From positions 1-15,267 of the forward strand of contig JAJZTV010000022.1 in the NCBI GenBank assembly GCA_021847385.1: 15,267 bases of DNA, given 5' to 3'. Positions within the stretch are counted from its first letter, which is position 1. Each line of letters begins with the position of its first letter. The position numbers were made by a program, and so were the translations under genes. The DNA comes from Pseudomonadota bacterium. Its GTDB lineage: Bacteria > Pseudomonadota > Gammaproteobacteria > Burkholderiales > Thiobacillaceae. Under the pieces are notes generated by a model. That model ran no database searches. It saw nothing but the letters and a program-made list of their open reading frames with translations, and was not told the origin of the DNA. Below, one piece after another: positions 8,515 through 15,267 of the stretch.

Positions 8515-11271
8515 ATGGAATTCAAAAAGCGCGAGCTCGCCAAGAGCTTCGAACCCCACGAGATCGAGAAACACTGGTACCAGACCTGGGAGCAGTCCGG
8601 CTGGTTCGGCATGGGCCGGCAAGAGGCCAAGCCCTTCTACTGCATCATGCTGCCGCCGCCCAACGTCACCGGCACCCTGCACATGGGCCACGCCTTCCAG
8701 CACACCCTGATGGATGCGCTGACCCGCTACCACCGCATGCAGGGCGACAACACCCTGTGGCAGCCGGGCACCGACCACGCCGGCATCGCCACCCAGATCG
8801 TGGTCGAGCGCCAGCTCGATGCCCAGAAGGTCTCCCGTCACGACCTCGGTCGCGAGAAGTTCCTGGAGAAGGTATGGGAGTGGAAGGAGCATTCCGGTTC
8901 CACCATCACCCGCCAGATGCGCCGCCTGGGTACTTCGCCCGATTGGTCGCGCGAGCGCTTCACCATGGACGAGGGCCTGTCCCATGCGGTGACCGAGGTC
9001 TTCGTCAAGCTCTACGAAGAGGGCCTGATCTATCGCGGCAAGCGCCTGGTCAACTGGGACCCGGTGCTGCAGACCGCGGTGTCCGACCTGGAGGTGGTGA
9101 GCGAAGAAGAAGACGGCTTCATCTGGGAGATCAGCTATCCCCTGGAAGACGGCAGCGGCATGCTCACCGTCGCCACCACCCGGCCGGAGACCCTGCTCGG
9201 CGACACCGCCGTCGCGGTGAACCCCGAGGACGAACGCTACCGGCACCTGGTCGGCAAGAGCGTGCGCCTGCCCATCGCCGAGCGCAGCATCCCCATCATC
9301 GCCGACGATTACGTCGACCGCGAGTTCGGCACCGGCGTGGTCAAGATCACCCCGGCCCACGACTTCAACGACTGGCAGGTCGGTCAGCGGCACAAGTTGC
9401 AGGCGATCAGCGTGCTGACCCTGGACGCCAAGATGAACGACTTCGCCCCGGCCGAATACCAGGGCCTGGACCGCTACGACGCGCGCAAGCGGATACTGGA
9501 AGAGCTGCAGCAGAAAGGCTTGCTGGTCTCGGCCAAACCGCACAAGCTGATGATCCCGCGTGGCGACCGCACCCATGCCGTGATCGAGCCGATGCTCACC
9601 GATCAGTGGTTCATGAGCATGGAAGGTCTGGCCAAGCAGGCGCTTTCTGTGGTCGACAGCGGCGAGCTCAAGTTCGTGCCGGAGAACTGGACCACCACCT
9701 ACCGCCAGTGGCTGGAGAACATCCAGGACTGGTGCGTGTCGCGTCAACTGTGGTGGGGCCACCGCATCCCGGCCTGGTACGACGAGAATGGCCAGGTCTA
9801 TGTCGCTCGCACCCTGGAAGCGGCGCAGAGGCAGGCCGGCGACGGCGCGGTGCTGAGCCAGGACAACGACGTGCTCGACACCTGGTTCTCCTCCGCCCTG
9901 TGGCCCTTCTCGACTTTGGGCTGGCCCAACGACACCTGGGAGCTGAAAAACTATCTGCCGACCTCGGTGCTGGTCACCGGCTTCGACATCATCTTCTTCT
10001 GGGTCGCCCGCATGGTGATGATGTCGCTGCATTTCACCGGCAAGGTGCCGTTCCGCGAGGTCTACGTCACCGGCCTGGTACGCGACGCCCACGGCAACAA
10101 GATGTCCAAGTCCAAGGGCAACGTGCTCGATCCGATCGACTTGATCGACGGCATCGCCTTGGACGATCTGGTGGCCAAGCGCACCACCGGCCTGATGAAC
10201 CCCAAGCAGGCCGAGAGCATCGCCAAGACCACCAAGAAGGAATTCGTCGAGGGCATCCCCAGCTTCGGCACCGATGCCCTGCGCTTCACCTTCGCCTCGC
10301 TCGCCACCCACGGCCGCGACATCAAGTTCGACCTGCAGCGCTGCGAGGGTTACCGCAACTTCTGCAACAAGCTGTGGAACGCCACCCGCTTCGTGCTGAT
10401 GAACTGCGAGGGTCAGGACGTCGGCCAGGACGAAGCCCTGCCGCTGGAATACAGCTTCGTCGACCGCTGGATCATCGGCCGGCTGCAAGAGGCCGAGGCC
10501 GCCGTGCGCGAAGGCTTCGACCAGTACCGCTTCGACATGGCCGCCCGTGCCATCTACGAATTCGTCTGGGACGAGTATTGCGACTGGTATCTGGAACTGG
10601 CCAAGACCCAGATCGCCAACGGTTCCGAGGCGGCGCAGCGCGCCACCCGCCGCACCCTGGTGCGCGTGCTCGAGGTGGTGCTGCGCCTGGCCCATCCCAT
10701 CATCCCCTTCATCACCGAAGAGCTGTGGCAGACGGTGGCGCCGCTGGCCAATCAACAGGGCCAGAGCATTATGCTTGCCGACTACCCGGCGCCGAATCCG
10801 GGCAAGATCGACGCGGCGGCCAATAGCGAAATGGCCACGCTCAAGGCCCTGATCAACGCCTGCCGCAACCTGCGCGGCGAGATGGGCCTGTCGCCGGCGC
10901 AGAAGGTGCCGCTGATCGTCGAGGGCGATGCCGAGCGCGTCTCTGTCTACGCCCCCTACATGCAACTGCTCGCCCGGGTGTCCGAGGTGCAGGCCGTGAG
11001 CGCACTGCCCGACAGCGACGCGCCGGTGGCGATCGAGGGCGATTGGCGCCTGATGCTCAAGGTCGAGATCGACCGCGCCGCCGAGATCGCCCGCCTGGAC
11101 AAGGAGATCGCCCGCCTCACCGGCGAGATCGCCAAGGCCAAGGGCAAGCTCGGCAACAGCAGCTTCGTCGACAAGGCCCCGGCCGCCGTGGTCGAGCAGG
11201 AAAAGAAGCGTCTGGCCGATTTCGTCGCGACGCTGGACAAGGTGCAGGCGCAGCGTACGCGCCTCGGCTAG
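8515..11271 (+). CDS. valS: Valyl-tRNA synthetase
   Basis: The class I synthetase that charges tRNA-Val and edits mischarged threonine. The 918-residue length is usual for bacterial ValRS (E. coli 951). The catalytic site shows the HIGH-type motif HMGH (56-59) in [15 protein letters not shown] and KMSKS (529-533) in [11 protein letters not shown]. The editing domain contains the conserved [19 protein letters not shown] and [19 protein letters not shown], and the catalytic core has [16 protein letters not shown] and [14 protein letters not shown]. The C-terminal anticodon-binding domain is followed by a coiled-coil tail (about 855-918, [20 protein letters not shown]) that clamps the tRNA. The ATG at 8515 has a GCAGGCACC ribosome site. 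Very long open frames also occur on the opposite strand and in another frame, but these are by-products of GC-rich codon use. Confidence 0.98.
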   Translation: MEFKKRELAKSFEPHEIEKHWYQTWEQSGWFGMGRQEAKPFYCIMLPPPNVTGTLHMGHAFQHTLMDALTRYHRMQGDNTLWQPGTDHAGIATQIVVERQLDAQKVSRHDLGREKFLEKVWEWKEHSGSTITRQMRRLGTSPDWSRERFTMDEGLSHAVTEVFVKLYEEGLIYRGKRLVNWDPVLQTAVSDLEVVSEEEDGFIWEISYPLEDGSGMLTVATTRPETLLGDTAVAVNPEDERYRHLVGKSVRLPIAERSIPIIADDYVDREFGTGVVKITPAHDFNDWQVGQRHKLQAISVLTLDAKMNDFAPAEYQGLDRYDARKRILEELQQKGLLVSAKPHKLMIPRGDRTHAVIEPMLTDQWFMSMEGLAKQALSVVDSGELKFVPENWTTTYRQWLENIQDWCVSRQLWWGHRIPAWYDENGQVYVARTLEAAQRQAGDGAVLSQDNDVLDTWFSSALWPFSTLGWPNDTWELKNYLPTSVLVTGFDIIFFWVARMVMMSLHFTGKVPFREVYVTGLVRDAHGNKMSKSKGNVLDPIDLIDGIALDDLVAKRTTGLMNPKQAESIAKTTKKEFVEGIPSFGTDALRFTFASLATHGRDIKFDLQRCEGYRNFCNKLWNATRFVLMNCEGQDVGQDEALPLEYSFVDRWIIGRLQEAEAAVREGFDQYRFDMAARAIYEFVWDEYCDWYLELAKTQIANGSEAAQRATRRTLVRVLEVVLRLAHPIIPFITEELWQTVAPLANQQGQSIMLADYPAPNPGKIDAAANSEMATLKALINACRNLRGEMGLSPAQKVPLIVEGDAERVSVYAPYMQLLARVSEVQAVSALPDSDAPVAIEGDWRLMLKVEIDRAAEIARLDKEIARLTGEIAKAKGKLGNSSFVDKAPAAVVEQEKKRLADFVATLDKVQAQRTRLG

Positions 11272-11280
11272 TGGGTTGAA

Positions 11281-11646
11281 ATGAGTCGCTGGTGGCGGGA
11301 TATTCAGCAAGCCTTGGGCGACCGCCACTTCTGGGCGCTGTTCGGCTGGAGTTTGCTGGCCTTATGTGCCTTCGGTTATCTGTTTTGGATGGCGATCAAA
11401 GTGGCGAAAAATTTTTCGTTGGTAGACCCCATCCTGTGCGGCGCGGCGCAAACCGAGTGGCGGGTTTTGTCCTTGATCTTGTTGGGGCCTTTCTTCGCCG
11501 TCGGCGTATTGTCCGCTATCGGCGAGCTGTGGAATGTCCTCAGTCTGCGGCGTAGGGGACGGCGTGCCCGTCTCACCGGTTTTGCCGGCTATGCCGTACT
11601 GACTTTTGTCTTAGGGAATGCACTGTTGTTGGCCTTGAGTTGTTAA
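11281..11646 (+). CDS. Small three-helix membrane protein, unknown function
   Basis: The 121-residue protein has three hydrophobic segments (about 18-40, 62-85, 100-119). The segment between helices 1 and 2 contains DPILCGAAQTEWR with one cysteine, and a basic loop RRRGRRARLTG precedes helix 3. It ends in Cys at position 120-121. I do not recognise a family. The ATG at 11281 follows the valS stop after nine bases, so it is likely co-transcribed, though no good Shine-Dalgarno is evident. The base use looks more AT-rich than valS, with runs such as AAAAATTTTTCG. It could be a recently acquired or relaxed gene, but the reading frame is intact and the membrane pattern is regular, so I take it as real. 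Confidence 0.7.
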   Translation: MSRWWRDIQQALGDRHFWALFGWSLLALCAFGYLFWMAIKVAKNFSLVDPILCGAAQTEWRVLSLILLGPFFAVGVLSAIGELWNVLSLRRRGRRARLTGFAGYAVLTFVLGNALLLALSC

Positions 11647-11697
11647 GGGCGCGACCACCCGGCCGACGATGAGGATGAGCTGTTTATACTAGGCCAA

Positions 11698-11727
11698 TTG
11701 ACCGAGGGTTATAACCAACGTGATAAT
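11698..11727 (+). promoter_or_regulatory. Sigma70-type promoter upstream of the GGDEF-EAL gene
   Basis: TTGACC (11698-11703) and GATAAT (11722-11727) are separated by 18 bases and each differs by one base from the consensus. This is the best promoter in the window. Transcription would start near 11734, leaving a leader of about 110 bases before the ATG at 11844. Confidence 0.65.
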
Positions 11728-11733
11728 CGATCA

Positions 11734-11843
11734 CCCCGTCTTGGGATGCGCGCCGAATGGTTTTTTCATGTCAGGTACAAGTTCCAGCGTCAGCAGGCAT
11801 GCGGTACCTCAACTGATCGGCTAGCCGCGCCCCGTTTCTATTC
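11734..11843 (+). promoter_or_regulatory. Leader of the GGDEF-EAL mRNA with inverted repeats
   Basis: The leader contains AGGTAC (11773-11778) and its complement GTACCT (11804-11809), able to pair as a 6-bp stem, and the 10-base palindrome CGGCTAGCCG (11818-11827) just before the start. It contains none of the recognisable GEMM c-di-GMP riboswitch core. No Shine-Dalgarno sequence is seen before the ATG at 11844. Confidence 0.4.
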
Positions 11844-13457
11844 ATGATCTTCGATATTCTCTCTGTTGGTTTGGTCGCGGTCGGAGGCGTTTGCCTGGCC
11901 TTTGCCCTGCCGCTGGCCAACGAGATTCGCACCGATCAAGTCGCCCAACCTGGACGTACCTGGGCCTTCCTGGCCCTGATGGTGGCCGGTTTCATCGCGG
12001 GTTATGTGGCCTTTGCGGCCATTCTGCTGCTCAGGCCGACCTCGGGCACCGATCTACTGCTATCGATGATCTTGTCCGGTGGCGGCGCCTTCGTGTTGAT
12101 CGTGATGCGCAAGAGTGCATCGACCGTGGGCGAGATCAAGCGCATCGCCGCGCTGGAGCGGCACCGCGCTCTGCACGACGACTTGACCGATCTGCCGAAC
12201 CGGGTATCGATCCGCGATCACATCCGTAAGGCGGTGCAGCAGGCGACCGGCTCCGGCGAGCAAGTCGCCGTGCTGGTCATGGACGTCGACCGCTTCAAGG
12301 AGATCAACGATACCCTCGGTCATCACATCGGCGACCTGGTGTTGAAGCAGATGGCCGAGCGCTTGCGTGCCACCCTAGGGGAAAAAAATGCCATCGCGCG
12401 CCAGGGCGGCGACGAGTTTGTCGCCGTGTTGCCAGACCTGGGGCAGGATGCGGCGGTCGCATTGTGCAAACGCATCATTCCCGAGATGGAGCCGGCATTC
12501 CATGCCGACGGCCATAATCTGGTCGTCGGCATCAGCATCGGTATCGCGGTTTATCCCGCCCACGGCAGCGACGCCGAGAGCCTGTTGCAGCGGGCTGACG
12601 TGGCCATGTATGTCGCTAAGCGCAGCAACAGCGGTTATGCCGTCTACGATCCCAAGCAGGACACCTATACGCTGAGCCGCCTGACCATGGGCGCGCATAT
12701 GCGCGATGCAATCAAAAATGGCGAGATGGTGCTGCACTACCAGCCCAAGATCGACATTCCCACCGGCCAGATCATCTCGGTCGAGGCGCTGGTGCGCTGG
12801 AATCGGCCGGGCCATGGCATGGTCTCGCCGGAAGAGTTCATCCCCTTGGCCGAGGAGACCGGGCTGATCCGGCCATTGACCACCTATGTGCTGAATGCCG
12901 CCTTACGCCAGGCCGAGGTGTGGCGTAACGAAGGTGTCGACATCGAGATGGCGGTGAACATCTCGACCAAGAGCTTTTGGGACGGCGACTTCGTTGATAT
13001 GGTGCAGAAGACCTTGCTGCAGACGAATACGCCGCCTTCGCGTTTGGCCTTGGAGATCACCGAGAGCAGTTTGATGGAAGACCCGGTACGGGCCTACGAG
13101 ATCATTTCCGAGCTGAGCGCGTTGGGCGTGCAGTTCTCCATCGACGATTTCGGCACCGGCTATTCCTCGCTGGCCTATCTGAAGCAACTGCCGGCGAACA
13201 AGATCAAGATCGACAAGTCCTTCGTGATGGACATGACCACCGACGACAACGATGCGGTCATCGTGCGCGCGATCATCGACCTCGCCCACAACATGGGGCG
13301 CGAGGTTGTGGCCGAGGGCGTCGAGTCGAAGGATGCCTACGATCTCTTGGAGATATTGGGCTGTAATTTCGGCCAAGGCTTCCATATCTGTCGGCCCTTG
13401 CCCGCAGAGGATATCGGCCCCTGGATCAAGGGCGGTTGGTGCCCGGTGCCGCGCTAG
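11844..13457 (+). CDS. Membrane GGDEF-EAL protein (c-di-GMP synthesis/degradation)
   Basis: The 537-residue protein has three N-terminal membrane helices (about 4-26, 40-63, 70-88) and no recognisable periplasmic sensor domain; then a GGDEF domain (about 105-270) and an EAL domain (about 280-530). The GGDEF domain has HDDLTDLPNR (111-120), MDVDRFKEINDTLGH (146-160) and an intact GGDEF (188-192), so it could make c-di-GMP. The inhibitory I-site RxxD is not present: the aligned positions read GEKN (179-182). The EAL domain has EALVRW (314-319), the Mg ligands NIS (372-374), E404 in ALEITESSL, DDFGTGYSSL (434-443), KIDKSF (455-460) and VAEGVES (489-495), so it also looks catalytic. It can tune c-di-GMP levels and so motility or biofilm. 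A strong promoter lies upstream. Its stop shares CTAG with the convergent moaE stop. The ATG at 11844 is the only start in frame before an upstream stop. Confidence 0.96.
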   Translation: MIFDILSVGLVAVGGVCLAFALPLANEIRTDQVAQPGRTWAFLALMVAGFIAGYVAFAAILLLRPTSGTDLLLSMILSGGGAFVLIVMRKSASTVGEIKRIAALERHRALHDDLTDLPNRVSIRDHIRKAVQQATGSGEQVAVLVMDVDRFKEINDTLGHHIGDLVLKQMAERLRATLGEKNAIARQGGDEFVAVLPDLGQDAAVALCKRIIPEMEPAFHADGHNLVVGISIGIAVYPAHGSDAESLLQRADVAMYVAKRSNSGYAVYDPKQDTYTLSRLTMGAHMRDAIKNGEMVLHYQPKIDIPTGQIISVEALVRWNRPGHGMVSPEEFIPLAEETGLIRPLTTYVLNAALRQAEVWRNEGVDIEMAVNISTKSFWDGDFVDMVQKTLLQTNTPPSRLALEITESSLMEDPVRAYEIISELSALGVQFSIDDFGTGYSSLAYLKQLPANKIKIDKSFVMDMTTDDNDAVIVRAIIDLAHNMGREVVAEGVESKDAYDLLEILGCNFGQGFHICRPLPAEDIGPWIKGGWCPVPR

Positions 13458-13912
13458 TTTTTGTTTTGCCAGCGCGCGGCGGCCGCGTCATCGGACTCGC
13501 GCGCCTCCACCCAACGCTCGCCTTGCGGCGTAAGCTCTTTCTTCCAGAACGGCGCCTGGGTCTTCAGGTAGTCCATGATGAACGCGCAGGCGGCGAAGGC
13601 GTCTTGCCGATGGCCTGAGGCTACCGCGACCAGCACGATGGGCTCGGTCGGCTTCAGTTCGCCGACGCGGTGGATCACCGTGCAGTCGAGCATCTCCCAG
13701 CGCGACTTCGCCTCGTCGACGATCTTCGCCAGCGATTTCTCGGTCATGCCCGGATAGTGCTCCAGCGTCAGCGTGGCGACGCCGTCGCCCTCGTTGGTGT
13801 CGCGCACCAGGCCGAGAAAGGTCGCCACCGCGCCGACCTTGGGGTTGGCGGCGTAGAGCGCGGCGACCTCGGTGCTGAGATCGAAGGGCTGGGTCTGAAC
13901 TTGGATTTTCAT
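13454..13912 (-). CDS. moaE: Molybdopterin synthase catalytic subunit
   Basis: MoaE and MoaD form the synthase that adds two sulfurs to cyclic pyranopterin monophosphate to make molybdopterin. The 152-residue protein has the usual sequence: FLGLVRDTNEG (33-42), ALTLEHYPGMTEKSLAKI-like segment at 46-63, HRVGELKPTEPIVLVAVASG (81-100), HRQDAFAACAFIMDYLK and the catalytic lysine region PFWKKE (121-126). I start it at the ATG at 13912, where the family begins (MKIQVQ) and AAGGG lies 9-10 bases upstream; an extension of 13 codons runs into the repeat before it. It is the last gene of the moeA-moaD-moaE run, but 101 bases of repeat separate it from moaD. Its stop converges on the GGDEF-EAL stop. Confidence 0.96.
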   Translation of the reverse strand: MKIQVQTQPFDLSTEVAALYAANPKVGAVATFLGLVRDTNEGDGVATLTLEHYPGMTEKSLAKIVDEAKSRWEMLDCTVIHRVGELKPTEPIVLVAVASGHRQDAFAACAFIMDYLKTQAPFWKKELTPQGERWVEARESDDAAAARWQNKN

Positions 13913-13925
13913 TGCAAAGCCCTTT

Positions 13926-14005
13926 TTAACCGCCAAGGACGCAAAGGACACGAAGTTTGATCGCGCCTGGTTTTTTCTTTCCGTCCTTGGCGTACTTTGC
14001 GGTAA
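13926..14005. repeat. Inverted-repeat element between moaD and moaE
   Basis: CGCCAAGGACG (13931-13941) is repeated inverted as CGTCCTTGGCG (13982-13992), a perfect 11-bp match, with further partial pairing outside (TTAACCGC near 13926 against GCGGTAAA near 13999). Inside each arm short units repeat directly (AAGGAC, AAAGGAC). The same kind of sequence, based on CCGCAAAGGACGCAAAGGAC, occurs between genes in many proteobacteria. It splits the moa operon without a clear terminator run on the minus strand, and may fold the mRNA rather than end it. Confidence 0.7.
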
Positions 14006-14013
14006 ACAATGAC

Positions 14014-14274
14014 TTAGCCCCCTGTCACCGGCGGGAAGATCGCCACTTCGTCGCCGTCCTTCAGCGCGGTAGTCAAGGCGGTCATATCCTGGTTCACCGC
14101 CAGCCGGTAGGCGCGGCCCTCGGCCAGTTCGTTTGCCCAGTTACCGCCGCGGGCGCGCAGCCAGGCGACGAGTTCGCCCACGGTTTGCACCTCGGCAGGC
14201 AAGTCGGCCACTTCCGAGCCGGTGCCGAACTGCTCGCGCAGGCGGGCGAAGTAGAGCAGGGTAATCCGCATCAT
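14014..14274 (-). CDS. moaD: Molybdopterin synthase sulfur carrier subunit
   Basis: The 86-residue ubiquitin-like protein ends in the essential Gly-Gly tail (FPPVTGG), which is activated and thiocarboxylated to supply sulfur to MoaE. It starts MMRITLLYFARLREQFG and shows the central VNQDMTALTTALKDGDEVAIFPPV typical of MoaD. The ATG at 14274 overlaps the moeA stop by four bases (ATGA), and GGAG lies eight bases upstream inside moeA; a second ATG follows directly. The gene sits after moeA and before moaE on the minus strand, so the cofactor steps of sulfur insertion and molybdenum insertion are encoded together. Confidence 0.95.
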   Translation of the reverse strand: MMRITLLYFARLREQFGTGSEVADLPAEVQTVGELVAWLRARGGNWANELAEGRAYRLAVNQDMTALTTALKDGDEVAIFPPVTGG

Positions 14275-15267
14275 TTCAGCAACTCCGAAAGCGGCCAGAA
14301 GCGCACGGCGTCGCCCTCGTGCACGGTGTGGCCGGCCTCGATGTCGACCAGGCCATCGGCCCAGGCGGCCGAGGTGAGCACGCCCGAGCTCTGGTTGGGG
14401 TAGAGCACGGCGCGGCCGTTCTCGACCCTGGCCCGCAGGAACTCGCGGCGCTGGCCCGGCCGCTTCCAGTCGAACGCCGCCGGCACGCTGAAGCCGAGTG
14501 GCGCGGTATCGGCCGCGCCCATGCGCGCGAGCAGAAAGGGCCGTACGAACAGGCAGAACACGACGAAGGCCGAGACCGGGTTGCCCGGCAGGCCGAGAAA
14601 ATCACAATCGCCGATCTGGCCGTAGACCAGGGGTTTACCCGGCTTCATCGCCACCTTCCACATCTCGATCCGGCCCAGCTTTTCCACCGCGGCCTTGACG
14701 TGGTCCTCCTCGCCGACCGAGACGCCGCCGCTGGTGATCACCACGTCGGCGTGGCGCGTGGCCTGCTCCAGCGCATCCACCGTGGCCTCGAAATCGTCGC
14801 TCACGATGCCCAGGTCCTGCACTTCGCAGCCCAGGCCCTGCAGCAGGGCGAGCAGGGTGGCGCGGTTGGAGTTGTAGATCTGGCCGACTTTCAGCGGATG
14901 GCCGGGCAGCACGATCTCGTCGCCGGTGAAGAACAGCGCCACCTTCAGCCGGCGATGCACGGTCAATTGAGTGGCGCCGACCGAGGCGGCGACGCCGAGC
15001 TTCGCCGCATTCAAACGCTCGCCGGCATGCAGCACGGTCTGGCCGTCGGCGATGTCCTCGCCGGCGCGCCGGATGTTGGCGCCCGGTTTAGGGGCTTTAA
15101 GGATGCGGACATGGTCGTCCTTGGTTTCGCAGTCCTCTTGCATCGCCACGGTATCGGCGCCCTCGGGCACGGGCGCGCCGGTGAAGATGCGGGCGGCGGT
15201 GCCGAGCGTGAGCGGGTGGCCGAGCTGGCCGGCCGGGATGCGCTGGGCCACGTGCAGCCACTTGTCC
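14271..15267 (-). CDS. moeA: Molybdopterin molybdenumtransferase MoeA, 3' part only
   Basis: MoeA inserts molybdate into the adenylylated molybdopterin to form active molybdenum cofactor. The window holds about 331 C-terminal residues; the first 70-80 residues lie beyond the right edge. Reading is open to the last base (the visible start is DKWLHVAQRIPAG, and the GTG at 15249-15251 is an internal valine). Conserved motifs are RIFTGAPVPEGADTVAMQED, FFTGDEIVLPG, GQIYNSNRATL, ITSGGVSVGEEDHVK, VAMKPGKPL and GLPGNPVSAFVVFCLFV, then the C-terminal domain ending LSELLK. The stop overlaps the moaD start by four bases. The missing 5' end means upstream genes and the start cannot be judged. Confidence 0.96.
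   Translation of the reverse strand, partial: DKWLHVAQRIPAGQLGHPLTLGTAARIFTGAPVPEGADTVAMQEDCETKDDHVRILKAPKPGANIRRAGEDIADGQTVLHAGERLNAAKLGVAASVGATQLTVHRRLKVALFFTGDEIVLPGHPLKVGQIYNSNRATLLALLQGLGCEVQDLGIVSDDFEATVDALEQATRHADVVITSGGVSVGEEDHVKAAVEKLGRIEMWKVAMKPGKPLVYGQIGDCDFLGLPGNPVSAFVVFCLFVRPFLLARMGAADTAPLGFSVPAAFDWKRPGQRREFLRARVENGRAVLYPNQSSGVLTSAAWADGLVDIEAGHTVHEGDAVRFWPLSELLK

Noticed and set aside
8472..10826. A 784-codon plus-strand open frame in another phase within valS
   Set aside because: The translation is Arg, Pro and His rich without domains, and valS is unmistakable in its own frame.
8497..11328. A 943-codon open frame on the minus strand covering all of valS
   Set aside because: It mirrors a clear valS gene codon by codon. 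Its translation is low in recognisable motifs and rich in His, Gly and Val, as expected from the complement of GC-rich codons.
11734..11843. A c-di-GMP (GEMM) riboswitch before the GGDEF-EAL gene
   Set aside because: The conserved core sequences of GEMM-I are not visible; only simple inverted repeats are.
13913..13951. Longer N-terminus for MoaE
   Set aside because: The extra 13 codons come from the inverted-repeat element, and the ATG at 13912 gives the normal MoaE start and has AAGGG upstream.
15249..15251. A GTG start codon for moeA inside the window
   Set aside because: The frame stays open to the right edge and the preceding residues (DKWLH) fit MoeA; the N-terminal 70-80 residues are needed, so this GTG is an internal valine.

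Overview
This window reads as GC-rich chromosomal DNA from a betaproteobacterium. The lineage is inferred from gene content and order (holC followed by valS, wrbA followed by a DUF2069 gene, sucCD, a split moeA-moaD-moaE run) and from codon use; no rRNA is present to confirm it. The genes are packed tightly, with many 4-base ATGA stop/start overlaps, and both ends of the window cut through genes.

Layout. Bases 1-1690 (minus strand) hold a three-gene operon: a small DUF202 membrane protein, a lipoprotein-type HlyD membrane fusion protein and the start of an ABC ATPase, probably a YbhG/YbhF-like exporter whose permeases lie beyond the left edge. A rho-independent terminator at 1880-1907 serves the next minus-strand gene, an unusual four-helix membrane protein carrying one c-type heme motif (1921-2694). 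Upstream of it, still on the minus strand, is wrbA, then a HugZ/PPOX-like protein with a DUF2470 tail, then DUF2069 (4421 down to 2798), all overlapping. A REP-like hairpin element fills the divergent gap before sucC.

Bases 4659-6688 (plus) are sucCD, the two subunits of succinyl-CoA synthetase of the TCA cycle. They end in a perfect 17-bp terminator shared with a convergent, apparently solitary MlaF-type ABC ATPase (6738-7553, minus), whose H-loop histidine is a tyrosine. Divergent from it is holC (DNA polymerase III chi), then a small protein of unknown function, then valS (valyl-tRNA synthetase) with a promoter-like site and a hairpin in its leader, then a 121-residue membrane protein. After a 197-base gap with a good sigma70 promoter comes a three-helix GGDEF-EAL protein (11844-13457), with both c-di-GMP domains looking intact but no inhibitory I-site. 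It converges on a molybdenum cofactor operon, moeA-moaD-moaE (minus), with an inverted-repeat element between moaD and moaE.

Most of the window is housekeeping or common accessory content. I see no CRISPR array, transposase, prophage or clear defence system. The parts most worth a second look are the membrane cytochrome and its redox neighbours, the H-loop substitution in the orphan MlaF-like ATPase, the valS leader, and the small proteins of unknown function.
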